Source: Oscillospiraceae bacterium (lineage in GTDB: Bacteria > Bacillota > Clostridia > Oscillospirales > Oscillospiraceae). From it: a DNA stretch of 64,000 nucleotides. The stretch spans positions 1-64,000 of the forward strand of contig CADBKO010000002.1 in the NCBI GenBank assembly GCA_902795345.1. The letters run 5' to 3'. The notes beneath the pieces were generated by a model that saw only the letters and a program-made list of their open reading frames with translations, was not told the origin of the DNA and made no database searches. This document shows, piece by piece, positions 49,868 through 59,843 of the stretch. Positions within the stretch are counted from its first letter, which is position 1. Every line of letters starts with the position of its first letter. A program made the translations under genes and the position numbers.

Positions 49868-51229
49868 TTACAGATGCCGGGTGACTTCATTGTCGCCCCG
49901 AAGGTCTTCGTACTTGATACCGCGCATCTGCGTCTCTTTCCGGTAAGCGAAGATAACGACGATCAGCAGAGGAATGATCAGGCCGACGCCGATCAGCACG
50001 ATGTTGCGGAGGCTGCGGCCGTCCTTGCCGCCGAACACGGAGTAGTCGTGGGCGGGAGCAACATACTTATCCTTCACGCTGGTGAAGGTGCCGATGTCGT
50101 CGCGGGTGCGCACAGCGCCGACGCCCTGATACATGACGACGCCGCTGGTGGGCTGCTTGTTCAGACGGGCGTTGCCCAGCGCATTGGTGGTGCCGAGGAC
50201 GGCGCCGGTTTCGGCGTCGATGACGTCGGCTTCTTCAACGGCCGCGCTGGTGTACTGGAAGGTGGTGAAGTCCAGAGCCCACTGGTTGAGCTTGACGATC
50301 TGGGTCTCCGCATCGTATTCCATGCTGACGGCGGGGGTCAGGCCCGCAGCGTCGGCCACCACGATGATGTTGTCGCCGGCCTTCACGGGACAGGTATCAG
50401 CGGAGATGTAAGCGCTGTTGGCACCGGAGCCGAGAGGCGCCGTGTTGAGGATGACGTAAGGCGTCGTGGGAACGCCCCAGCAGTTGTCGATCATGTACAT
50501 GGCGTAGGAATTGTCGGTGCCGGCATGGAAACCGGAGGCGCCGCCGGAATAATACTTCTCATGGGCAGCGATCAGCGCAGCTTCCACGGAGTAGGTGGTG
50601 ATTTCAACGGGCTGAGAGGCGATCTCGCAGACGCCGTTGGCAGAAATGCTCACATACACGGTGATGGGGGCGCCGGACTCAATGCCGGGGGCGGGAGCAC
50701 CGCCGGGAGCGCCGCCGGGAGCGCCACCGGGAGCAGGAGCGCCGCCGGGGGCGGGAGCCTCGCCTTCATAGGCGACGCCGTTGATGGTCGCCGGGAAAGC
50801 GGACCAGGGGGTGGAGGGGGGAAGGCTTGCCCAGTTGCCGGGATTGTCCTTGTCCAGGATGGCGATCATATTGCCGTCGTCCAGCTGCACATAGCACTCG
50901 CTGTAATTTTCATCAGCGATGTTGTAGACCTTGCCGGCCTCCAGCTCAAACTTCGGCTGGCCCTGGAAGATCAGGGACACATTCTTGTCGAAGCTGAAGG
51001 AACCGCTGTGGTCAAACCAGAACCCGTACTCGATGCCGGATCCGAAGCCGACGGAAGCCAGATCGAAAATCGCGATCTGTTCGTCCACCCCGTTTGCCGT
51101 CATCGTGACGGTTTCCCCCTGGTAGGTGGCATTCGGCACGATGGTCACGCCGTCAGCCGCCAGAGCCATGGGGGCCGCCATTGCCGTCAACAGAAGAACG
51201 ACAATGGCGAGGGCTAACACTTTTTTCAT
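49868..51229 (-). CDS. Secreted, membrane-anchored partner protein of the BacA-like transporter
   Basis: This is a 453-residue protein. It has a signal peptide (1-24, ending MALA), an N-terminal beta-rich domain (26-155), a Gly/Ala/Pro linker (157-183, PGGAPGGAPGGAPAPG), and a domain at about 188-293 (VYVSISANGV, SVEAALIAAHEKYY, VKAGDNIIVVAD). That domain recalls the transcobalamin C-terminal-like DUF4430 fold, by eye only. A linker with a third beta region, one transmembrane helix (409-429) and a cytoplasmic tail follow. The topology fits a surface receptor or docking partner for the downstream ABC protein. Substrate unknown. Confidence 0.72.
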   Translation of the reverse strand: MKKVLALAIVVLLLTAMAAPMALAADGVTIVPNATYQGETVTMTANGVDEQIAIFDLASVGFGSGIEYGFWFDHSGSFSFDKNVSLIFQGQPKFELEAGKVYNIADENYSECYVQLDDGNMIAILDKDNPGNWASLPPSTPWSAFPATINGVAYEGEAPAPGGAPAPGGAPGGAPGGAPAPGIESGAPITVYVSISANGVCEIASQPVEITTYSVEAALIAAHEKYYSGGASGFHAGTDNSYAMYMIDNCWGVPTTPYVILNTAPLGSGANSAYISADTCPVKAGDNIIVVADAAGLTPAVSMEYDAETQIVKLNQWALDFTTFQYTSAAVEEADVIDAETGAVLGTTNALGNARLNKQPTSGVVMYQGVGAVRTRDDIGTFTSVKDKYVAPAHDYSVFGGKDGRSLRNIVLIGVGLIIPLLIVVIFAYRKETQMRGIKYEDLRGDNEVTRHL

Positions 51230-51343
51230 CTTCTTTTCTCCCTTTCATTTTTTTCTTAAAATTCACGGTTGCTCCACTGCGGACCGTGTAATTTTCACAA
51301 AATGCCCAAAAGGGGATAAAATCGCACTGTGCGATTTGAGCAT

Positions 51344-51372
51344 ATTATAGCAAGGGGCTTTAAAAGGGTAAA
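51344..51372 (-). promoter_or_regulatory. Promoter of the anchored-partner/BacA-like operon
   Basis: On the minus strand TTTACC (51367-51372) and TATAAT (51344-51349) are 17 bp apart. The leader of about 105 nt begins with a hairpin AAATCGCAC/GTGCGATTT (51318-51338 region). No known riboswitch was recognised. Confidence 0.68.
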
Positions 51373-51426
51373 TATGGCGACAGTCAGATTTTCCCCTACC
51401 GAAAGTCATATTAGCAAGGTATATAG

Positions 51427-51452
51427 TGACTTTAGTAATATTACTAAAGTCA
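51427..51452. promoter_or_regulatory. 26-bp perfect palindrome upstream of the BacA-like operon
   Basis: TGACTTTAGTAAT at 51427-51439 is followed directly by its exact complement to 51452. It sits 55-80 bp upstream of the -35 box, too far for simple repression. It may be an activator site or the operator of a regulator encoded elsewhere. Confidence 0.72.
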
Positions 51453-51463
51453 GACATTTCCAA

Positions 51464-51632
51464 TTAAGGCAATATCGCATAATTCTGGCGTGCAGCATGC
51501 GCAGTCAGAATTTTCGTCAGATTGTCTGAAAATCGCGGGGAATACTGCCTGTATTGGCCAAGATTTTCGGGCAATATGACGGAAGATTATGCAAGCAGGA
51601 TGCGTGCCGGGAATTATGCGGTATTGCCTTAA
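51464..51632. mobile_element. MITE-like element, copy 1 (169 bp)
   Basis: The ends are near-perfect inverted repeats of about 22 bp (TTAAGGCAATATCGCATAAT at the left; complement of TTAAGGCAATACCGCATAAT at the right). It has no ORF. A second copy lies inverted at 52877-53044, with matching interior blocks such as GATTTTCGGGCAATATGACG and TTATGCAAGCA. The right end supplies the TAA stop of the THEP1-like gene. Confidence 0.87.
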
Positions 51633-52153
51633 AGGAACGTCGCCGGGAGAAGCGCTGCCAAACGCCGGCGCATGCGATCGGGAACGGCGTCCCGGTTCTC
51701 CTCCGTCACTTCCCACAACTCCCCCAGGGGCGCGTCCTGCCAGGCACCCAGGCCCTGGCGAACCACCCCCAGCACAGGCTTCGGCCCGGCCAGCACGTCC
51801 AGCACCGCTTTTCGGAACCCGGCGGCCCCCGCTTCCAGGAAGCCCAGCTCATCCATGAGGATCAGGCCGCAGGCGTCGTCCCCGGCGGCCCGCCGGAGCA
51901 GCTCCGCCCCCAGACTGTCGAAGACCTCGGGAAAGACCTGCCGCCCCCCGGGTCCCAGCAAAGCGCAGACCTGCCCGGCGGAGAAGTCCGGGGTTTCCGA
52001 CCAGGGGAGAAGCCAGAGCTTTTTGTTTTCCCCATAGCGGGTGTCTCCGAAATCGGTCATGAAACCGCCGATGTTCAGGCCGCAGCCGCAAAGGGCCCGG
52101 CGCAGAGCGGTGGACTTGCCCACGCCCCGTTCCCCGGTGAGGAGGATGGTCAT
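51629..52153 (-). CDS. THEP1-like nucleoside-triphosphatase
   Basis: The 174-residue protein has Walker A TGERGVGKST (6-15), a GGFMTDF segment, Walker B LILMDELGFLE, and the C-terminal WEVTEENRDAVPDRM typical of the THEP1 (DUF265) family, which hydrolyses NTPs; the physiological role is unclear. Length matches the family. Its stop codon lies in the terminal inverted repeat of a MITE, so the 3' end was probably redefined by the insertion. Confidence 0.87.
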   Translation of the reverse strand: MTILLTGERGVGKSTALRRALCGCGLNIGGFMTDFGDTRYGENKKLWLLPWSETPDFSAGQVCALLGPGGRQVFPEVFDSLGAELLRRAAGDDACGLILMDELGFLEAGAAGFRKAVLDVLAGPKPVLGVVRQGLGAWQDAPLGELWEVTEENRDAVPDRMRRRLAALLPATFL

Positions 52154-52318
52154 AGGATCGCTCCTTTCGCAGAGGAGACGGGAAACGGCCGCTCCGCCGC
52201 TTCGCCTTTCGGGGGCGGGCGGGACCCGTCTCGTATATTTATCATATTAAGATGTGGCGGGAATCTTGTCAACGAATTCGGGAATGGTAAAAGCTGGGGA
52301 GAAAATACCCGAAAGGGC

Positions 52319-52347
52319 TTGCAATCCTTGCTTCTATATGGTATAGT
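52319..52347 (+). promoter_or_regulatory. Sigma-A promoter of the rimP-infB operon
   Basis: TTGCAA (52319-52324) and TATAGT (52342-52347) are 17 bp apart, about 82 bp upstream of rimP. The stretch 52154-52318 otherwise holds only the THEP1 start region and nothing else I can identify. Confidence 0.8.
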
Positions 52348-52373
52348 GCCCGAGTAAGGTAGAAGGTAAGTGT

Positions 52374-52400
52374 GGAGAGTGGGACTGGCCCACTCTTTTT
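52374..52400 (+). promoter_or_regulatory. rimP leader hairpin with T run (attenuator-like)
   Basis: GAGAGTGGG pairs with CCCACTC around ACTGG, followed by TTTTT at 52396-52400. A terminator-shaped stem in a leader, before an essential operon, suggests attenuation. I recall similar leaders before ylxS/rimP in Firmicutes, without being able to verify. Confidence 0.7.
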
Positions 52401-52428
52401 CTTGGCCTTTTTTAAGAGGAACGAAACT

Positions 52429-52875
52429 ATGAAAGTAACGGAGCTGGTGGCGCAGATCGCCGCCCCGGCAGCGGAAAAACAGGGCTGCTTCGTCTGGGAC
52501 GTGGAATTCGTCAAGGAGGCGGGGGAGCGCTATCTGCGGCTGTATATCGACAACGACGAAGCCTCGGTGAACATCGACCAGTGCGAGGCGGTCTCCCGGG
52601 AAGTGGACGCGCTTCTGGATGAGCTGGACCCCATCCAGGAGAGCTATATTTTCGAGGTCTGCTCCGCCGGCGCGGAGCGGGAGCTGAAGCGCCCCTCCGA
52701 TTTCCAGCGCTTCCTGGGCTCCCAGGTTGCCGTCAAGCTGTACAGCGCCAAAAACGGGCGCAAGGAATATGTGGGCATCCTGAAGGAATACGCCGACGGG
52801 GACGTGACCCTGGAGGACGGGCAGACCTTCCGGAAGCCGGAGATCGCGCAGGTAAGGCTGCGCGTGACACTGTAA
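52429..52875 (+). CDS. rimP: Ribosome maturation factor RimP
   Basis: The 148-residue protein has an N-terminal alpha/beta domain (GCFVWDVEFVKEAGERYLRL, YIDNDEASVNIDQCEAVSRE) and a C-terminal SH3-like domain with VCSAGAERELKRPSDFQRFL. It is required for 30S maturation. The true ATG is 52429, after AAGAGGA. It heads rimP-nusA-rnpM-ylxQ-infB but is separated from nusA by an inserted MITE. Confidence 0.95.
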   Translation: MKVTELVAQIAAPAAEKQGCFVWDVEFVKEAGERYLRLYIDNDEASVNIDQCEAVSREVDALLDELDPIQESYIFEVCSAGAERELKRPSDFQRFLGSQVAVKLYSAKNGRKEYVGILKEYADGDVTLEDGQTFRKPEIAQVRLRVTL

Positions 52876-52876
52876 A

Positions 52877-53044
52877 TTGAGGCAACGCCGCATGATTCAC
52901 GGCACGTATCTTGCTTGCATAATATTCCGTCATATCGCCCAAAAATCCTCGGTAATACACAAAGTATTGCCTGCGGTTTTTGGCCAATATGACGTAAATT
53001 CTGACAGCGCAATCTGCGCACCAGAATCATGGGGCGTTGCCTAA
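52877..53044. mobile_element. MITE-like element, copy 2 (168 bp), inverted
   Basis: It starts TTGAGGCAACGCCGCATGAT one base after the rimP stop and ends in the near-complement ATCATGGGGCGTTGCCTAA. Its reverse complement aligns over its whole length with the element at 51464-51632. It lies between rimP and nusA in an operon, so it must be transcribed through. Confidence 0.87.
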
Positions 53045-53092
53045 GATCGAATTTGACTAACGAGCTGTATATGTATTTAAGGAGAAACTACC

Positions 53093-54229
53093 ATGGACAG
53101 CGAATTCTTCCTGGCACTTGACCTGATCGAAAAGGAGAAGGGCATCTCCAAAAGCTATATGATCGAAAAGATCCGCGCCGCCCTGGTGGCCGCCGTGAAA
53201 AAGGACAATCCCGCCGCCGCCGACGGGGTGGTGGTGGACGTGGACCCCGTGAAGCAGAAGCTGCGCATTTACATCGAGAAGACCGTGGTGGAGGAAGTGA
53301 CCAATCCCGCCCTGGAGCTGACCCTGGAGGAAGCCCGGGCCAGGGAGCCCAAGGCGGAGGTGGGCGACAAGCTGGCCTTCGACGTGAACGTGGACAAATT
53401 CGGCCGCATCGCCGCCCAGGCGGGGAAGCAGGTCATTATCCAGGGCATCCGCGAGGCGGAACGGGGCATGGTCTATGAGGAGTTCAACTCCAAGGAGCAT
53501 GAGGTGCTCACCGGTCTCGTCACCCGCATCGAGCCGAGAAACGGCAATGTGCACATCAAGATCTCCAACGGCTCCGGCGCCACCGAGGCCGTCATGCCCG
53601 CCGAGGAGCGGGTGCCTGCCGAGGTCATCCGGGAGGGGGACCACCTGAAGGTGTATGTGGTGGAGGTCCGCCGTCCCATCAAGGGACCCCAGGTGGTGGT
53701 GTCCCGCACCCATCCGGGCCTGGTGAAGCGCCTCTTTGAGCTGGAGGTGCCGGAGATCTACGACGGCACGGTGGAGATCAAGAGCATCGCCCGGGAAGCG
53801 GGCACCCGCACCAAGATCGCCGTGGCCTCCAACAACCCCGAGGTGGACCCCATCGGCGCCTGCGTGGGCCCCAAGGGCAGCCGCGTCGGCGCGGTGGTGG
53901 AGGAGCTGCGGGGCGAGAAGATGGACATCATCGCCTGGAGCGAGGACCCGGAGAAGTTCGTGGCCGCCGCCCTGGCCCCCGCGGAGGTCTATACCTCCAC
54001 CCTGCTGGAGGATGGGCGCTCCTGCCGCGCCGTGGTGCCGGACAACCAGCTGAGCCTTGCCATCGGCAAGGAGGGCAAGAACGCCCGCCTGGCCGCCAAG
54101 CTCACCGGCTATAAGATCGACATCAAGCCCGCCAGCGAAATGGCCGCCCAGGGCAGCATCAAGATCGACCTCAGCAAGCTGGACCTGGAGGAGCTGCCGG
54201 AGGAGAACCTGCCGGAGGACGTGGAATAA
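53093..54229 (+). CDS. nusA: Transcription termination/antitermination factor NusA
   Basis: The 378-residue protein has the N-terminal RNA polymerase-binding domain ([20 protein letters not shown]), an S1 domain starting around residue 135, KH1 with [20 protein letters not shown] and [10 protein letters not shown], and KH2 with [20 protein letters not shown]. Length is typical of Gram-positive NusA without the C-terminal acidic repeats. AAGGAG precedes the ATG. Confidence 0.96.
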   Translation: MDSEFFLALDLIEKEKGISKSYMIEKIRAALVAAVKKDNPAAADGVVVDVDPVKQKLRIYIEKTVVEEVTNPALELTLEEARAREPKAEVGDKLAFDVNVDKFGRIAAQAGKQVIIQGIREAERGMVYEEFNSKEHEVLTGLVTRIEPRNGNVHIKISNGSGATEAVMPAEERVPAEVIREGDHLKVYVVEVRRPIKGPQVVVSRTHPGLVKRLFELEVPEIYDGTVEIKSIAREAGTRTKIAVASNNPEVDPIGACVGPKGSRVGAVVEELRGEKMDIIAWSEDPEKFVAAALAPAEVYTSTLLEDGRSCRAVVPDNQLSLAIGKEGKNARLAAKLTGYKIDIKPASEMAAQGSIKIDLSKLDLEELPEENLPEDVE

Positions 54230-54276
54230 TCGACACCGGCTCTGCGAGGCATCCATTATTATACTTGGGAGTATTT

Positions 54277-54555
54277 ATGGTCAAACGAATACCCATGCGG
54301 CAGTGTACCGGCTGCCGGGAAATGAAGGAAAAGCGATCGCTGATCCGGGTGGTCCGCTCTCCGGAGGGGGCCATCACCCTGGACAGCAGGGGAAAGAGCC
54401 CCGGCCGGGGCGCCTACCTCTGCCCCGATCCGGCCTGCCTGGCCAAGGCCCGCAAGAGCCGGGCCCTGGAGCGGGCCCTGGAAACGGCCATCCCGCCGGA
54501 GATCTACGACGCACTGGCGGCGCGGCTGCAGGAAGGAGCGGGCGGCGATGGATAA
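54277..54555 (+). CDS. rnpM: RNase P modulator RnpM (YlxR)
   Basis: The 92-residue protein has the YlxR core PMRQCTGCREMKEKRSLIRV and SRGKSPGRGAYLCPDPACLA. The family was recently shown to bind RNase P RNA and alter its activity in B. subtilis. The ATG at 54277, after GGGAG, is preferred over an in-frame TTG four codons upstream. It overlaps the next gene by eight bases. Confidence 0.93.
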   Translation: MVKRIPMRQCTGCREMKEKRSLIRVVRSPEGAITLDSRGKSPGRGAYLCPDPACLAKARKSRALERALETAIPPEIYDALAARLQEGAGGDG

Positions 54556-54917
54556 GGCTTTGAATTTCCTGGGCATGTGCAAGAAGGCAGGGAAGCTGCT
54601 GACAGGGGAGGACGGCGTCTCCGGGGCCGCCAGGAACGGCGAAGCGGCCCTCATCATGACCGCGTCGGACACCGCATCCAATACGACGAAGAAGGCGCTG
54701 AACCTGAGCGAGTGGGGCGGCGCACCCCATGTTCGGCTGCCTTGGGACAAAGATACGCTGGGAGAACTGCTGGATAAGCGGGTCTGCGCGATCCTGGCAC
54801 TGACGGATCGGGGCATGGCCACCGCTTTTGCGGAGAAGCTGGCCGCCCAGGACCCGGCCTACGCGCAGACGGCGGAGGTCCTGCGCGCCGCATCATCCAG
54901 AAAAGGGAGGAAGGCAC

Positions 54918-54925
<8 letters not shown>
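54548..54925 (+). CDS. YlxQ-like L7Ae family RNA-binding protein
   Basis: This is a 125-residue protein of the L7Ae/L30e fold: [20 protein letters not shown], then [17 protein letters not shown], and [13 protein letters not shown] near the end. YlxQ binds kink-turn-like RNA, and its function is not settled. It overlaps rnpM upstream and infB downstream by eight bases each. Confidence 0.9.
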
Positions 54926-57380
<2,455 letters not shown>

Positions 57381-57401
57381 GAAGCGCGAACAAAGGATAA
57401 G

Positions 57402-57438
57402 ATGGGCCGCATCCCCGCGGTGCGGGGATGCGGCCCAT
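57402..57438 (+). terminator. Terminator after infB
   Basis: A perfect 17-bp stem ATGGGCCGCATCCCCGC (57402-57418) and its complement (57422-57438) has a three-base loop. It sits 21 bp after the infB stop. It lacks a T run because a repeat has been inserted directly after it. Confidence 0.78.
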
Positions 57439-57607
57439 AGCATGGGGAAGGGGCAATCCCGCAAAAAACCAAAACGGAGCCCGGTGAAGCGGGCCCGTTT
57501 TGGAGAGGAGGAGCAGCGGAGCGATATGCTGTTTTCGCGGCGCTTACGGAAACCGCGGAAACGGAATGGGCGCAGCTTGCTCCGACGAGCGGGGATGCGG
57601 CCCATAG
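57422..57607. repeat. Composite repeat between exact 19-bp direct repeats
   Basis: GCGGGGATGCGGCCCATAG occurs at 57422-57440 and again at 57589-57607. The 148 bp between hold a hairpin CAAAACGG...CCGTTTTG (57470-57500), GAGAGGAGGAGCAGCGGAGC, then GCGATATGCTGTTTTCGCGG (57518-57537) and GCTTGCTCCGACGAG. These modules are also found at 10255-10370 and 24343-24440. Confidence 0.83.
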
Positions 57608-57625
57608 ACTATGGGAGAGCGTTTT

Positions 57626-57868
57626 ATGAACAATAAAGGCGTAGGCGCGGTGTTCTGCCTGATCGCTGCGCTGCTGATGGCCGCAAAATACCTGGCCGCC
57701 GCGATTTTCATGAGCGGCGTTGTAAGCTGGAGCGGGGAGCTGTTCCGTTCTGGGCTGGAGTATGTGGGTCCCCCCCTGTCCATAGCGGCGGGGATCGCCC
57801 TGGTCCTGGGCGTCGTCTTCCTTGTCTGGGGGATCGTTCAGGACGTGAACGCATCAAAAAAGAAGTAA
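57626..57868 (+). CDS. Small two-span membrane protein (80 aa)
   Basis: It has two hydrophobic segments (VGAVFCLIAALLMAAKYLAAAIF and LSIAAGIALVLGVVFLVWGI) and a lysine tail. ATG 57626 has GGGAGAG about eight bases upstream; ATG 57611, five codons earlier in the same frame, overlaps that site. It is 15 bp upstream of cdsA, so it is probably in the cdsA-dxr-rseP operon. No family was recognised. Confidence 0.65.
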   Translation: MNNKGVGAVFCLIAALLMAAKYLAAAIFMSGVVSWSGELFRSGLEYVGPPLSIAAGIALVLGVVFLVWGIVQDVNASKKK

Positions 57869-57883
57869 AGGTAAACCTGTTTT

Positions 57884-58696
57884 ATGAAAGCAAGACTGAT
57901 CGTGGCGGCCATCGGCGTGCCGCTGCTGCTGGCGGTGCTGTGCTTCGCCCCTCCCTGGGCGGTGACGCTGCTGTTCTCGGCGGTGACGGCCCTGGGCAGC
58001 TGGGAGCTCTACCACATCTTTCACATCGAAAAGCGGCTGGGGGCCCTGGTGCTGACCATGGCCTGCTCCGTGGGGGTCCAGTTCATGGTCTATTTCCGGG
58101 GTTACGGGGAGACCGTGTATCTTTTCCTGCCCTTTACCCTGCTTCTCTTTGCCTGCTGGGTGGCATACTATGAACGGGAGGAGCCCTTCGGCCTGGAGGG
58201 GCTGGCGGCCTCCCTTTTCTCCGGGGCCTTCGTGGCCCTGGGCCTGGGCGCCATGACCTCCCTGCGGTGCATGGAGCGGGGGAACCTGCTGGTGCTGGCC
58301 CCCCTGGTGGTCACCATGCTGGGGGACAGCGGGGCCTATTTTGCCGGGCGGGGCCTGGGAAAGCGGAAAATGAGCCCGCGCACCAGCCCAAACAAGACCG
58401 TGGCGGGCCTGGTAGGGGGCCTCCTGGCCTCCGCCCTGGGCATGGTGATCTATGGCCTGGTGCTCCGGGCCTTCGGGCTTTCCGGCTCCCTGTGGAAGCT
58501 GGCCGTCGTGGGCCTTGTGGCCGGGGTGGCGGAGCAGCTGGGGGACCTGAGCTTTTCCCTCATCAAGCGCCATGCCGGAGCCAAGGACTACGGCAATCTG
58601 CTGCCCGGTCACGGCGGGGCCTACGACCGCTTCGACAGCGCCTCCTTCGCCGCGCCCACGGTGCTGGTGCTGCTGAAGCTGCTGGAGGTGTTCTGA
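57884..58696 (+). CDS. cdsA: Phosphatidate cytidylyltransferase
   Basis: In this 270-residue, eight-helix enzyme the C-terminal signature is present (DLSFSLIKRHAGAKDYGNLL and PGHGGAYDRFDS, with SPNKTVAGLVGG before it). It makes CDP-diacylglycerol from phosphatidate and CTP for phospholipid synthesis. Usually uppS and frr precede it; here a small membrane protein does. dxr starts one base after its stop. Confidence 0.93.
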   Translation: MKARLIVAAIGVPLLLAVLCFAPPWAVTLLFSAVTALGSWELYHIFHIEKRLGALVLTMACSVGVQFMVYFRGYGETVYLFLPFTLLLFACWVAYYEREEPFGLEGLAASLFSGAFVALGLGAMTSLRCMERGNLLVLAPLVVTMLGDSGAYFAGRGLGKRKMSPRTSPNKTVAGLVGGLLASALGMVIYGLVLRAFGLSGSLWKLAVVGLVAGVAEQLGDLSFSLIKRHAGAKDYGNLLPGHGGAYDRFDSASFAAPTVLVLLKLLEVF

Positions 58697-58697
58697 C

Positions 58698-59843
58698 ATG
58701 GGCCTGAGCCTGCTGGGGGCCACCGGCTCCATCGGCCGCCAGACCCTGGACGTGGCGGAACACCTGGGCCTGGGCGTCTGCGCCTTGGCGGCGGGGAAGC
58801 GGGTCCGGGAGCTGGAAGAGGCCGCCCGCCGCTTCCGGCCAAGGCTGGCGGTGCTTTACGACGAGGCTGCCGCCGCCGAGCTGAAAATCCGCCTGGCGGA
58901 CACGGAAACGAAGGTGCTCTCCGGCATGGGCGGGCTCCTGGAGGCCGCCTCGATGGAGGAAGCGGACACGGTGCTGGCCGCCATGTCCGGCGCGGTGGGG
59001 CTCTTTCCCGCCCTCCGGGCCCTGGAGGCGGGAAAGAAGCTGGCCCTGGCCAACAAGGAGACCCTGGTCTGCGCGGGAAACCTGGTGACGGCCCTGGCGA
59101 AGGAAAAGGGGCTGCCCCTGCTCCCCGTGGACAGCGAACACAGCGCCATTTTCCAGTGCCTGCAGGGGGGCGGGGAGGTGCGGCGCATCCTGCTCACCGC
59201 CTCCGGCGGCCCCTTCCGCACCCTGAGCGGGGAGGCGCTGAAAACCGTCACGAAGGAGGATGCCCTGAAGCACCCCAACTGGGCCATGGGGCCCAAGATC
59301 ACGGTGGACAGCGCCACCCTCATGAACAAGGGGCTGGAATTCATCGAGGCCATGTGGCTCTTCGATCTGCCACCGGAGAAGATCAAGGTGCTGGTCCATC
59401 CCCAGAGCGTGGTCCATTCCGCCGTGGAATTCGTCGATGGGGCGGTGATCGCCCAGCTGGGCACGCCGGATATGCGCCTGCCCATCCAGCTGGCCCTCAC
59501 CTGGCCGGAGCGGAAGCCCAGCCCCGCCCCGGCCCTGGACCTGACGAAAACCGCGCCCCTCACCTTTGAGGAGCCGGACCTCCGGCGCTTCCCCTGCCTG
59601 GCTCTGGCCATGGCGTGCGCCGGGCATCGGGGGACGGCGGACTGCGCCGTCATGAACGCGGCCAACGAGGAGGCGGTGGGCGCCTTCCTCCGGGGCCAAA
59701 TCGGATTCACGCAGATCTACGACCTGGTGGCCGCGGTGCTGGAAAAGCTCTCCGGCATGCCCGGCGGCAGCCTGGAAGAGATCATCGAAGCAGATGAAGC
59801 GGCAAGGAGGCAACTGAAAGCGTGTCTGTCTTCTATATCCTGA
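58698..59843 (+). CDS. dxr: 1-deoxy-D-xylulose 5-phosphate reductoisomerase
   Basis: The 381-residue protein has the NADPH-binding LLGATGSIGRQTLDV at the start, LANKETLVCAG, the catalytic VDSEHSAIFQCL and ASGGPFR, then PNWAMGPKITVDSATLMNKG. It makes MEP from DXP, the committed step of the MEP isoprenoid pathway. Its last 22 bases overlap the GTG start of rseP, so translation is coupled. Confidence 0.96.
   Translation: MGLSLLGATGSIGRQTLDVAEHLGLGVCALAAGKRVRELEEAARRFRPRLAVLYDEAAAAELKIRLADTETKVLSGMGGLLEAASMEEADTVLAAMSGAVGLFPALRALEAGKKLALANKETLVCAGNLVTALAKEKGLPLLPVDSEHSAIFQCLQGGGEVRRILLTASGGPFRTLSGEALKTVTKEDALKHPNWAMGPKITVDSATLMNKGLEFIEAMWLFDLPPEKIKVLVHPQSVVHSAVEFVDGAVIAQLGTPDMRLPIQLALTWPERKPSPAPALDLTKTAPLTFEEPDLRRFPCLALAMACAGHRGTADCAVMNAANEEAVGAFLRGQIGFTQIYDLVAAVLEKLSGMPGGSLEEIIEADEAARRQLKACLSSIS

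Noticed and set aside
51230..51470. Cobalamin, TPP or other riboswitch in front of the BacA-like operon
   Set aside because: I looked for B12-box, thi-box and S-box cores on the minus strand and saw none; only simple hairpins are present.
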